NCBI GenBank assembly: GCA_029884035.1
Contig: JAOUIM010000136.1
Span: 1 to 8,674 of the forward strand
Source: Aquincola sp.
Lineage (GTDB): Bacteria > Pseudomonadota > Gammaproteobacteria > Burkholderiales > Burkholderiaceae_C
Length of the DNA stretch: 8,674 nt
Direction: 5' to 3'
In this document: one piece after another, positions 1 to 6,360 of the stretch
Numbering within the stretch: the first letter of the stretch is position 1
Layout: each line of letters opens with the position of its first letter
The notes under the pieces: model-generated
What the model was told of the DNA's origin: nothing
Seen by the model: only the letters and a program-made list of their open reading frames with translations
Database searches by the model: none
Position numbers and translations under genes: made by a program

Positions 1-91
1 CGACCGACAGGACACCGCCGACGAGCAGCATCAGCCACACCGCCAGGGGCACGCGGCGGCGTTCGGCGATGTTCAGGTCGAGGCGCTTCAT
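1..91 (-). CDS. PilN-like inner-membrane pilus/secretion assembly protein, N-terminal fragment
   Basis: Only the first 30 codons are inside the window; the rest lies beyond position 1. The peptide starts MKRLDLNIAERRR and continues into a hydrophobic stretch (about residues 14-30, VPLAVWLMLLVGGVLSV). This short basic cytoplasmic head followed at once by one membrane helix is the usual N-terminus of PilN/GspL-C-type proteins, which sit in the inner membrane and connect the cytoplasmic actin-like component to the periplasmic part of the pilus or secretion machine. The ATG (89-91) overlaps the TGA of the upstream gene (88-90) as ATGA, so translation is probably coupled. The family call rests on the N-terminal pattern plus position directly after a PilM-like gene; the fragment is too short to prove it. 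Confidence 0.6.
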   Translation of the reverse strand, partial: MKRLDLNIAERRRVPLAVWLMLLVGGVLSV

Positions 92-888
92 GCCGCTTGC
101 GAAAAGAGGGCCAGCGCGGGATCGGCACGGCGCCGATCGGACGGCGTGAGGAGCCGGTAGGCGAGATCGTCGCCGTCGACGTCCGCCCGACCGCTCGCGT
201 CATACAGGTACACGGGAAAATCGAGCGACAGGCCGTGCAGGGCAATCTGCCGGTCGACCAGCACCTGGCTCCATCCCTGTGGCCCGATGCGCATCGTGTT
301 GACCGCACTCCACTGCCCGCCTCGGAACACGGCGCAGCACAGGCATTCGGGCTCCAGGACCATCAGGCACGCGTCGCGCGCGATTTCGCGCCGGAACTGG
401 TTGAACGCCACCATCAGCAGCGGCTCCGTCGCGTCGAGCGAGCGCGGCGTGCCGGGGCACAGCGCCTGCAGCGCACCCAGGAACTCGCGATCGACCGCAC
501 AGGCCAGCGCAGGCGCGCCCCAGGCGCCGGGCGCGACCTTGACCTGCCAGCGCTCGACCAGCTCGCCGTAGGTCTCGCGCAGCAGGTGCACCGCCAGCGC
601 CTCGCGCTCGGCCAGGCGGCACAGCGAATCGCGCCACGGCACGACGACGTAGCGCACGAACTGGTTCGACAGCACGATACGCACGCCGGTGCGCTGCGTC
701 CCACGACCGGAAATCCAATCGCGCAGGCCGTTGGCCGCGGCGCTCCAGCGAGGGCCCGGTCCGGCCGCCGCGCAGGCCAGCGCGGCGCGCTCGATCGGAT
801 CGCGTGCCCAGCCGCGCGGCCACACGGCCGCGGCAACCGCCCCGGGCATCAGCGCGGCGCAGACATGCTCAGACCAGCGCAGTGACAC
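88..888 (-). CDS. PilM/GspL-like cytoplasmic component of a type IV pilus/type II secretion-like system
   Basis: A 266-residue protein without signal peptide or membrane helix. A recognisable stretch is TGVRIVLSNQFVRYVVVPWR (residues 67-86), followed by a helical segment with AEREALAVHLLRETYGE (93-109). These resemble conserved parts of poorly characterised proteins found beside GspE/PilB ATPases in Burkholderiales pilus-like clusters. The later part (LLMVAFNQFRREIA, CLMVLEPECLCCAVFRGGQW) would fit the second half of an actin-like fold, as in PilM or the cytoplasmic domain of GspL, but no ATP-binding motif is clear. The GTG start at 886-888 lies inside the last codons of the ATPase gene (20-nt overlap) and has a good AGGAG about 7 nt upstream; the end overlaps the PilN-like gene by 4 nt. 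Inferred role: link between the ATPase and the inner-membrane platform. The gene is solid; the family name is a moderate call. Confidence 0.68.
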   Translation of the reverse strand: MSLRWSEHVCAALMPGAVAAAVWPRGWARDPIERAALACAAAGPGPRWSAAANGLRDWISGRGTQRTGVRIVLSNQFVRYVVVPWRDSLCRLAEREALAVHLLRETYGELVERWQVKVAPGAWGAPALACAVDREFLGALQALCPGTPRSLDATEPLLMVAFNQFRREIARDACLMVLEPECLCCAVFRGGQWSAVNTMRIGPQGWSQVLVDRQIALHGLSLDFPVYLYDASGRADVDGDDLAYRLLTPSDRRRADPALALFSQAA

Positions 889-2572
889 GATTGATCTCCT
901 GCAATGTCGTGAGTCCCTGCCGCACCAGGTCGACGGCCGCCTCGCGCAGCATCTGGGTCCCGTTGCGCACCGCCACGTGGCGGATCGCGCGCACCGACTC
1001 GCGACGAGAGATCAGCTCACGGATCTCTTCGTCGAGCACCAGCAGCTCGGCCACCGCACGGCGGCCGCGGTATCCCGAGCCGCGGCAGTGCGCGCAACCG
1101 ACGCCCTGCCGGAAGCGGAAGCCCCGCACCGCGGCCGGGTCGAGCCCGGAGGCGACGAGCAGGTCGCGCGGCGGCTTCTTGCGCTGCGCGCAGTGCTCGC
1201 AGACCATGCGCACCAGCCGCTGCGCGACGATGCCGTTGGTGGCGGCAGCAAAGCTGAAGGGGTCCACGCCCATCGTGCTGACGCGTCCGATGACGTCGAA
1301 CACGCTGTTGGCGTGCACCGTCGTCAGCACGAGGTGACCGGTGAGCGCGGCCTGCACCGCGATCTGCGCGGTCTCGGTGTCGCGCACCTCGCCCACCAGG
1401 ATCTTGTCCGGATCGTGGCGCAGGATCGAACGCAGGCCGCGTGCGAAGGTCAGGCCCTTCTTCTCGTTGACCGGGATCTGCAGCACGCCGGGCAGCTGGT
1501 ACTCGACCGGGTCCTCGATCGTGATGATCTTGTCCTCGCCGGTATTGATCTCGGTGACCGCCGCGTACAGCGTCGTCGTCTTGCCGCTGCCGGTGGGCCC
1601 GGTGACGAGCAGCATGCCGTAGGGCATGGCCGAGAGCGTGCGGATCGTTCGGATCGCGTTGGCATCGAGCCCGAGCAGGTCGAGCCGCAAGCCGCGCACC
1701 TGGTCGGCCAGCGAACGCTTGTCGAGCACGCGCAGCACCGCGTCCTCGCCGTGGATGCTGGGCATGACCGAGACACGGAAGTCGACGGCCCGGCTCTCGA
1801 ACGAGAGGCGGAAGCGCCCGTCCTGCGGAATGCGGCGTTCGGCGATGTCGAGCTCGGACATCACCTTGATTCGCGACAGCACCTGGTCCGCGAGGTCGCT
1901 ACCGCGCGCCCGTGCCGCCACCGAGAGCACGCCGTCGATGCGGTACTTGATGACCAGGCCCTCGGGATCGGTCTCGAAGTGGACATCGCTCGCGGCGGAC
2001 TTCAGTGCGTCGTACAGCGTCGAGTTGACGAGCCGTACGGTGGGGCTCTCATCGTCGTTGATGCTCTGCAGCGACAGCGTCTGCATGCCCGCGGACGGTG
2101 CGGCACCCTCGCGCTCGGCGAGCGGCGCGACGCCGTCGAGGGCGCGCGTCGTGGCCTCGTACGTGCGCAGCAGCGCATCGATGTCGTCGCGATGCGCGAT
2201 CGCCCACTGGCCGGGTTCGCCCACCTCCTCCTCGACCCAGGCGATGATGCCCAGCGCGAACGGGTCCGCGGTGACGAGCAGGAGGTCGCCATCCTCGCTG
2301 CGCAGCGCCAGGCAGCGGTGCCGGGTGGCGTCGGCCAGCGGCAGCAGGTCGAATGCCGGCGCGAGCGCCTGCATCTGTTCGATGCCCAGCACCGGATACG
2401 ACAGCGTCTTGCCCAGGGCGGCAAGGAAGTTGCGCGGCGTCAGGCCGCACTGGCCCCACTGCGCCTCGAGTTCCTCCATCACGGTGCGGCCCGAACGCAC
2501 GGCGTCCTCGCGCGCGCGCGCAATCTCCGAGGGCCAGATCTCGAGCAGAGACGTTTGAGTGTCGACCAGCAT
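869..2572 (-). CDS. GspE/PilB-family secretion/pilus assembly ATPase
   Basis: Hexameric cytoplasmic ATPase that powers pseudopilus or pilus extension. From the ATG at 2570-2572 the protein has 567 residues, usual for the family. In this numbering: N-terminal domain about 1-150; ASDVHFE at 194-200; IPQDGR at 248-253; Walker A GPTGSGKT at 325-332; Walker B/Asp region ILVGEVRD at 391-398; His-box TTVHAN at 417-422; and a tetracysteine zinc site, CEHC (458-461) and CAHC (493-496). All catalytic motifs are intact. The zinc site fits GspE/PilB extension ATPases rather than the retraction ATPase PilT, which lacks it. An upstream in-frame ATG at 2639-2641 would add 23 residues, but its only AGG abuts the start codon. 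The 2572 start has GAG about 8 nt upstream and the added stretch looks non-conserved, so 2572 is preferred with moderate certainty. First gene of an overlapping minus-strand cluster. Whether it serves a T2SS, MSHA-like pilus or type IV pilus cannot be decided here. Confidence 0.93.
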   Translation of the reverse strand: MLVDTQTSLLEIWPSEIARAREDAVRSGRTVMEELEAQWGQCGLTPRNFLAALGKTLSYPVLGIEQMQALAPAFDLLPLADATRHRCLALRSEDGDLLLVTADPFALGIIAWVEEEVGEPGQWAIAHRDDIDALLRTYEATTRALDGVAPLAEREGAAPSAGMQTLSLQSINDDESPTVRLVNSTLYDALKSAASDVHFETDPEGLVIKYRIDGVLSVAARARGSDLADQVLSRIKVMSELDIAERRIPQDGRFRLSFESRAVDFRVSVMPSIHGEDAVLRVLDKRSLADQVRGLRLDLLGLDANAIRTIRTLSAMPYGMLLVTGPTGSGKTTTLYAAVTEINTGEDKIITIEDPVEYQLPGVLQIPVNEKKGLTFARGLRSILRHDPDKILVGEVRDTETAQIAVQAALTGHLVLTTVHANSVFDVIGRVSTMGVDPFSFAAATNGIVAQRLVRMVCEHCAQRKKPPRDLLVASGLDPAAVRGFRFRQGVGCAHCRGSGYRGRRAVAELLVLDEEIRELISRRESVRAIRHVAVRNGTQMLREAAVDLVRQGLTTLQEINRVTALV

Positions 2573-2580
2573 GAACGGCT

Positions 2581-2596
2581 CTCGCCCAGGGGCGAG
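2581..2596. repeat. Inverted repeat just upstream of the ATPase start
   Basis: Perfect 7-bp arms (CTCGCCC and GGGCGAG) separated by 2 nt, lying 8 nt upstream of the preferred ATPase ATG on the minus strand. In the transcript it would fold over the only Shine-Dalgarno-like bases (GAG), so it could damp translation initiation. If the longer ATPase start at 2641 is used, the repeat is inside coding sequence and may have no role. Confidence 0.5.
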
Positions 2597-2626
2597 GGTG
2601 CGGTTGAGAGTCCGATCTACTTGTAC

Positions 2627-2640
2627 TGCACCGTGGTGCA
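2627..2640. repeat. 14-bp near-perfect dyad TGCACC-GT-GGTGCA in the divergent spacer
   Basis: Perfect 6-bp arms separated by 2 nt, in the spacer between the divergently read ATPase and lipocalin-fold genes. Size and symmetry would suit a dimeric DNA-binding protein, but no regulator or matching second site was identified. It could be chance in GC-rich sequence. Confidence 0.4.
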
Positions 2641-2644
2641 TCCT

Positions 2645-2658
2645 GGCCGCGCGCGGCC
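2645..2658. repeat. 14-bp perfect GC palindrome GGCCGCGCGCGGCC
   Basis: An uninterrupted 14-bp palindrome made only of G and C, 4 nt from the preceding dyad, in the same divergent spacer. It could be an operator, a cruciform or hairpin, or a by-product of extreme GC content. No convincing -35/-10 pair was found for either divergent gene in this spacer (2573-2747). Confidence 0.4.
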
Positions 2659-2747
2659 TGCGGCAAATCGCCGCGCCACCCGCCGCACGCGGTCACGACC
2701 CCCCGGTCTTGAGGGCGGATTTCAGGTGGAGGGCATGATGCGAGCCG

Positions 2748-3896
2748 ATGCACGTTGCATGTCTGCCCGTGGAACCCGCGGCACGCCTGTCTCGCCGGGC
2801 GCTGCTGCTCGCCGCCGGGATGCCGCTGTGCGCGCGCGCCACCCTGACCGAGGCAGAGGGCCGCGTTGCCGCCCGAGCGCTCGAGTTCCCGCGCGACCAC
2901 GGTGCCCACATCGAGTCGGGCATCGAATGGTGGTACGCCACCGGCTGGCTCGCGCGCACCGGCGATCGCGCGCCGGCCTGGGGCTTTCAGCTGACCTTCT
3001 TCCGCTCGCGCACCGGCCTGGCGGAGGGCCTGCGCAGCCGCTTCGCGGCGCGCCAGTTGCTGTTCGCGCATGCGGCACTGACCGATCTGGCCGCGGCGCG
3101 GCTCGTGCATGCCGAGCGCATCACGCGGTGGAACGGCGATGCCGGGGCACCGCGCGGCCAGGCGGCGCGGGACGACACCCGCGTGAACATCGGAAGCTGG
3201 CGCTTCGAGCGTGCCCCGGGTGGCGTGGCCGGCCGATACGAGAGCCGGCTGGGCGACGCGGAGGCCGGCTTCGCGTGGGACATCGCGCTGGCCACGACGC
3301 AGCCGCTGCTGCTGCAGGGCAGCGAAGGCTGGAGCCGCAAGGGGCCGCTGCCAACCAATGCGAGCCACTACTACAGCCAGCCGCAACTCGACGTCGACGG
3401 CAGCCTGACACTGCGGGGTGGATCGCCGCTTGCCGTGCGCGGCCGCGCCTGGCTCGACCACGAGTGGAGCGATTCACTGCTGCCCGCGCAGGCGGCGGGC
3501 TGGGACTGGATCGGCATCAACCTCGACGACGGCAGCGCGCTGACGGCATTTCGCCTGCGCGACTCCCAGGGCCGGCCGGTGTGGGCCGGCGGCAGCCACC
3601 GCGGCCGTGGCGGCGCGACACGGGCGTTCGCGCCCGACGAGGTGCGCTTCGAGCCGCTGGCATGGTGGACCAGCGCGGGCACGCAGGCGCGCTATCCGGT
3701 GCGCTGGCTCATCGACTGTCCGGCCGGCCGGTTCGAGCTGCGCGCGCTGCTCGATGCGCAGGAACTCGATGCGCGCGCGAGCACCGGTACGGTCTACTGG
3801 GAGGGCTTGTCGGAACTGCGTGCCCACGACGGTGGCGCGCGCGTCGGGCTGGGCTACCTCGAGATGACCGGCTACGCCGCCCCGCTGCGACTGTGA
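2748..3896 (+). CDS. Exported CrtC/AttH-type lipocalin-fold protein (putative secreted hydrolase)
   Basis: A 382-residue protein resembling the AttH/CrtC-like lipocalin superfamily, annotated variously as predicted secreted hydrolase, AttH, or carotenoid 1,2-hydratase-related. Visible hallmarks: SGIEWWYATGWL (57-68), KGPLPTNASHYYSQPQL (198-214), GRAWLDHEWS (232-241), GWDWIGINLDDGSALTAFRL (251-270), YWEGLSEL (350-357) and GYLEMTGYA (369-377). The N-terminus has an export signal with a twin arginine (SRRALLLAAG, Arg16-Arg17) and likely cleavage after ARA (29-31), so Tat export to the periplasm is plausible. Homologs often sit with AttEFG-type ABC transporter genes; none is nearby here. ATG 2748 is the first in-frame start after a TGA at 2736-2738. 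A good GGAGGG (2728-2733) lies an unusually long 14 nt upstream, so a GTG at 2769 remains possible. Substrate unknown; carotenoid hydration is not implied, as no carotenoid gene is present. Confidence 0.88.
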   Translation: MHVACLPVEPAARLSRRALLLAAGMPLCARATLTEAEGRVAARALEFPRDHGAHIESGIEWWYATGWLARTGDRAPAWGFQLTFFRSRTGLAEGLRSRFAARQLLFAHAALTDLAAARLVHAERITRWNGDAGAPRGQAARDDTRVNIGSWRFERAPGGVAGRYESRLGDAEAGFAWDIALATTQPLLLQGSEGWSRKGPLPTNASHYYSQPQLDVDGSLTLRGGSPLAVRGRAWLDHEWSDSLLPAQAAGWDWIGINLDDGSALTAFRLRDSQGRPVWAGGSHRGRGGATRAFAPDEVRFEPLAWWTSAGTQARYPVRWLIDCPAGRFELRALLDAQELDARASTGTVYWEGLSELRAHDGGARVGLGYLEMTGYAAPLRL

Positions 3897-3912
3897 AAGA
3901 GCCGCCGCGCGA

Positions 3913-4776
3913 TCAGCGCGAGCGCGTGTTCCAGGATCCGAACGGGCCACCCTCGCCGCCGGTGGGTATCCGCGCGCTCTCCAGGTGGTCGGACAGCCGC
4001 GGTGCAGCCTCGGCCGTGCGAACGCAGTTGCGCCCGGCGTGCTTGGCTGCGTACATCGCCAGGTCGGCATCGGCGATCAGCGTGCCCAGGGTGTCGTGAT
4101 GCGGCTCGAGCAGCACCACGCCGACACTGACGGTGCTGCGGATCGTCTCGCCGCGCCACTCGAGCGCAAGCCGCCCCACACGCTCACGGATGCGCTCGGC
4201 CACGTCGAGCGCACCGAGCACGTCGGCATGCGGCAGGAAGACGATGAACTCCTCGCCGCCGAAGCGGCCCAGCAGGTCGGGGTGGCGCAGGGTGGCGGCC
4301 ACCGTGCGCGCGATCTCGCGCAGCATCAGGTCGCCGGCGAGGTGGCCGTGCCGATCGTTGATGCTCTTGAAGTGGTCGACATCGACCATCAGCATCGCGG
4401 CCGACAGCTCGTAACGGCGGCAGCGCGCCCATTCGCGATCAGCCAGCACGAGCACGTGGCGGCGGTTGAACACGCCGGTGAGGTCGTCGCGCGAGGCCAG
4501 CACGTCGAGTTGCGCGCGCGCGGCCTCGGCTTCGGTCCAGAAGGTCAAGAGCGGCCAAGCGATCGGCGGCGCCACCAGGCCGGCGCTCACGAGGCTGGCG
4601 ATCGCGGCAAAGGCCTGCATCTCCAGGCCCGCGGCCAGCAGCGTGGCCTGCACCAGCACGAGCGACAGCAGGGCCGCAATCGCCGTGATCACGAGCGTCG
4701 CGCGGTCGGGGCCCAGCGCGAGCATGGCGCCTCGCAGGCGGCGCCAGTGCAGCGGTCGACGGGAACTCGTGCGCAT
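3913..4776 (-). CDS. Membrane-bound diguanylate cyclase (GGDEF domain)
   Basis: Makes cyclic di-GMP from two GTP at the inner membrane. From the ATG at 4774-4776 it has 287 residues: two adjacent hydrophobic helices (about 27-50 and 54-79) joined by a very short loop, then a GGDEF domain with DDLTGVFNRRH (97-107), DVDHFKSIND (132-141), active-site GGEEF (173-177) and SVGV (217-220). RHPD (164-167), exactly five residues before GGEEF, is a proper inhibitory I-site, so feedback inhibition by product is expected. There is no periplasmic, PAS or GAF sensor, so the input signal is unclear. The reading frame is open to 4920, but the added 48 residues look non-coding. Position 4725 is an alternative start with GAGG 4 nt upstream, yet it removes the basic residues before helix 1. 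The gene converges on the lipocalin-fold gene with a 16-bp gap. Its product could influence the nearby pilus-like machine, an inference only. Confidence 0.92.
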   Translation of the reverse strand: MRTSSRRPLHWRRLRGAMLALGPDRATLVITAIAALLSLVLVQATLLAAGLEMQAFAAIASLVSAGLVAPPIAWPLLTFWTEAEAARAQLDVLASRDDLTGVFNRRHVLVLADREWARCRRYELSAAMLMVDVDHFKSINDRHGHLAGDLMLREIARTVAATLRHPDLLGRFGGEEFIVFLPHADVLGALDVAERIRERVGRLALEWRGETIRSTVSVGVVLLEPHHDTLGTLIADADLAMYAAKHAGRNCVRTAEAAPRLSDHLESARIPTGGEGGPFGSWNTRSR

Positions 4777-4940
4777 CGAGGATGCGACGCGGCCAGAGGG
4801 GCACGCGTCACGAGAAACATTCGAACACAAGCGCGCGGCCAAAGTGCTCGGGGCGTTTCCCCGGGGGACACGCAAACGCGGGGGGTCACGCCCAGCCGTT
4901 GCTTTCGCGCCCCAATGCAACGCGACGCGCCGGATAAAGA
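4777..4940. other. Intergenic spacer upstream of the GGDEF gene, with GC hairpin potential
   Basis: No convincing gene lies between the GGDEF start and the SPFH promoter region. The stretch contains 6-bp arms GCGTTT (4853-4858) and AAACGC (4874-4879) enclosing the palindrome CCCCGGGG (4859-4866); an alternative stem pairs GGGG (4850-4853) with CCCC (4859-4862). There is no T-run, so an intrinsic terminator is not supported. The segment presumably carries the leader and promoter of the GGDEF gene on the minus strand, but no clear -35/-10 pair was found. Confidence 0.4.
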
Positions 4941-4956
4941 TACTATAGTGATATCA
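4941..4956 (+). promoter_or_regulatory. AT-rich promoter/operator: fused palindromes ACTATAGT and TGATATCA
   Basis: Two perfect 8-bp palindromes, ACTATAGT (4942-4949) and TGATATCA (4949-4956), share one T. They form an AT-rich island in otherwise very GC-rich DNA. TATAGT (4944-4949) matches five of six bases of the sigma-70 -10 box, placing a start of transcription near 4956 and a leader of about 39 nt before the SPFH gene. No good -35 box is visible, which hints at activation or a weak promoter. Because ACTATAGT is symmetric, TATAGT reads on both strands, so divergent transcription towards the GGDEF gene is possible. The site is a plausible operator for the ribbon-helix-helix protein encoded at the end of the operon (inference). 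Confidence 0.55.
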
Positions 4957-4983
4957 TACCGATTACATCGCCGCGAGCGCGGC

Positions 4984-4988
4984 AGGAG
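4984..4988 (+). promoter_or_regulatory. Ribosome binding site of the SPFH gene
   Basis: AGGAG 6 nt before the ATG at 4995. It fixes the start of the SPFH gene and is among the best Shine-Dalgarno matches in the window. The two downstream genes of the operon lack one. Confidence 0.8.
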
Positions 4989-4994
4989 CGTTCC

Positions 4995-5879
4995 ATGCAG
5001 CACACAACACGTGAAATCGAACTGCGGTCGACCAACGGCTACCTGGCGGCGGCGTTGGGCATCGTCCTGATCGCGCTGACGGTGATCAGCTTCATCACGA
5101 TGGCCGGCGCCGGCGGGATCCTCGGCATCGTGCTGCGCGTGCTGCTCATCGCCATCGGTGCATTCATCATGGCTGGCCTGTACATGCTGCAGCCCAACGA
5201 AGCGGCCATCCTGACGTTGTTCGGCCACTACGTCGGCAGCGACCGCAGCGACGGGCTGCGCTGGGCCAACCCCTTCTACGTCAAGCGCAAGATGAGCCTG
5301 CGCGCGCGCAACCTCAACGCGCCGACATTGAAGGTCAACGACAAGCGCGGCAACCCGGTGGAGATCAGCGCCGTCGTGGTCTGGCGCGTCGACGACACCG
5401 CGCAGGCGGTGTTCGACGTCGACGACTACGAGAACTACGTGAAGGTCCAGGCCGAGGCGGCGCTGCGCCACCTGGCCACGCAGTTCGCCTACGACGAGGG
5501 CGAGGATCTCGCTCCCGGCGAGACCACGCTGCGCTCGGGCGAGGCGGCGATCGGCGCGCTCAAGCGCGAGCTGCAGGAACGCTTCGACGCTGCCGGCGTG
5601 ATCGTCGAGGACGCCAAGCTGTCGCACCTGGCCTATGCGCCCGAGATCGCGCAGGTGATGCTGCGCCGCCAGCAGGCCGAGGCGATCATCAGCGCGCGCA
5701 GCAAGATCGTGCTCGGTGCCGTGAGCATGGTCGAGGCGGCGTTGAAGGGCCTGTCGGAGCGCGAGATCGTGCACCTGGACGACGAGCGCAAGGCGGCGAT
5801 GGTGAGCAACCTGCTCGTCGTGCTGTGCTCGGACAAGGACACCCAGCCGATCGTCAACACCGGCACGCTGTACGCGTGA
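4995..5879 (+). CDS. SPFH/Band 7 (stomatin-like) membrane protein
   Basis: A 294-residue protein with two N-terminal membrane helices (about 17-37 and 42-64), then a Band 7 domain starting at YMLQPNEAAILTLFGHYVG (63-81) and continuing through GLRWANPFYVKRKMSLRARNLN (87-108), KVNDKRGNPVEISAVVVWRV (113-132) and the helical segment after DDYENYVKVQAEAALRHLA (143-161). The C-terminal part (about 180-275) is helical, rich in Ala, Glu and Arg, and suits oligomerisation. SPFH proteins form ring or cage assemblies on membranes and organise microdomains or control membrane proteases. No NfeD partner and no HflK/HflC pairing is present, and the protein is much shorter than flotillin. It is first in a three-gene operon: the next gene begins 7 nt after its stop. 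The start is set by AGGAG 6 nt upstream. Specific function unknown. Confidence 0.92.
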   Translation: MQHTTREIELRSTNGYLAAALGIVLIALTVISFITMAGAGGILGIVLRVLLIAIGAFIMAGLYMLQPNEAAILTLFGHYVGSDRSDGLRWANPFYVKRKMSLRARNLNAPTLKVNDKRGNPVEISAVVVWRVDDTAQAVFDVDDYENYVKVQAEAALRHLATQFAYDEGEDLAPGETTLRSGEAAIGALKRELQERFDAAGVIVEDAKLSHLAYAPEIAQVMLRRQQAEAIISARSKIVLGAVSMVEAALKGLSEREIVHLDDERKAAMVSNLLVVLCSDKDTQPIVNTGTLYA

Positions 5880-5886
5880 AGCCTTC

Positions 5887-6360
5887 ATGAGCACGCATGC
5901 GTCCTACCGGCACACGCAACTGTTCAAGTCGATGTGGCTGATGATGCCGCTGCCGGCGCTCGTCGTGAGCGTGGCGGCGCTGCGCGGCCCCGACCAGGAC
6001 CTGACCCAGGCCGTGCTCATCGCGTGGGGCGTCTGCATCGTGGGCCTCGCATCGCTCGGTCGCCTTGCGATCGAACTGCATTCCGACGAATTGCGCTGGA
6101 CGTTCGGCTTCCTGGGCTGGCCGCACTGGAGCGTGCCGCTGCGCGACATCGTGACCATGCAAAGCGTGCGCGCCAGCGCCTGGCGCGGAGCCGGCATCAA
6201 GGGCCTGGGCAAGGACAAGCTGTTCAGCGTGTCGATCGGCGGGCCCGCGCTGCGGCTGAGCCTCACCGGCGGGCGGATCATCACCCTGGGCACGCCCGAA
6301 CCCGACCGGCTGGCGGCATTCATCGAGGCGCGCAGGCCGCAACCGCCAATGACTCGCTGA
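5887..6360 (+). CDS. Small two-helix membrane protein with PH-like C-terminal domain
   Basis: A 157-residue hypothetical protein. Two hydrophobic segments (about 16-32 and 41-58) are followed by a soluble tail of short beta-strand-like stretches: AIELHSDELRWTFGFLGWPHW (61-81), VPLRDIVTMQSVRAS (83-97), KLFSVSIGGPALRLSLTGGR (111-130), then IITLGTPEPDRLAAFIEAR (131-149). Strands with a final helix, including a pattern of strand, turn, then TPEPDRLAAFIE, fit bacterial PH-like (YdbT/YcxB-type) membrane proteins. This is a pattern-based call. It starts 7 nt after the SPFH stop without a clear Shine-Dalgarno sequence, and its TGA overlaps the ATG of the next gene, so it very likely acts with both neighbours. 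A physical partnership with the SPFH protein in the inner membrane is inferred from the tight operon. Confidence 0.8.
   Translation: MSTHASYRHTQLFKSMWLMMPLPALVVSVAALRGPDQDLTQAVLIAWGVCIVGLASLGRLAIELHSDELRWTFGFLGWPHWSVPLRDIVTMQSVRASAWRGAGIKGLGKDKLFSVSIGGPALRLSLTGGRIITLGTPEPDRLAAFIEARRPQPPMTR

Noticed and set aside
97..885. Plus-strand open frame of 262 codons opposite the PilM/GspL-like gene
   Set aside because: The composition is low-complexity (Arg, Gln, Ala, His) as expected from an antisense frame. The minus-strand gene has an overlap-coupled start, a ribosome binding site and recognisable family features.
2120..2572. c-di-GMP-binding MshEN domain at the N-terminus of the ATPase, which would link it to the nearby diguanylate cyclase
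   Set aside because: The N-terminal helices resemble the family in outline, but the expected RLG...L...G...L...L motif pair is not clearly present, so c-di-GMP binding cannot be claimed.
2748..3896. Carotenoid 1,2-hydratase (CrtC) of carotenoid synthesis
   Set aside because: The fold family is related, but there are no carotenoid genes nearby and the motifs fit the broader AttH/secreted hydrolase group.
3897..3920. Bidirectional terminator between the convergent lipocalin-fold and GGDEF genes
   Set aside because: Only a 5-bp arm pair (CGCGC at 3906-3910 and GCGCG at 3916-3920) with no T-run; too weak and partly inside the GGDEF gene.
689..4099. Plus-strand open frame of 1136 codons
   Set aside because: It runs antisense to the ATPase gene, then out of frame through the lipocalin-fold gene and into the GGDEF gene. 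Its translation is Arg/Ala/His-rich with no domain. It is a GC-driven shadow.
4689..5894. Minus-strand open frame of 401 codons opposite the SPFH gene
   Set aside because: Antisense shadow rich in His, Asp, Arg and Val without a domain; the plus strand encodes a clear Band 7 protein.
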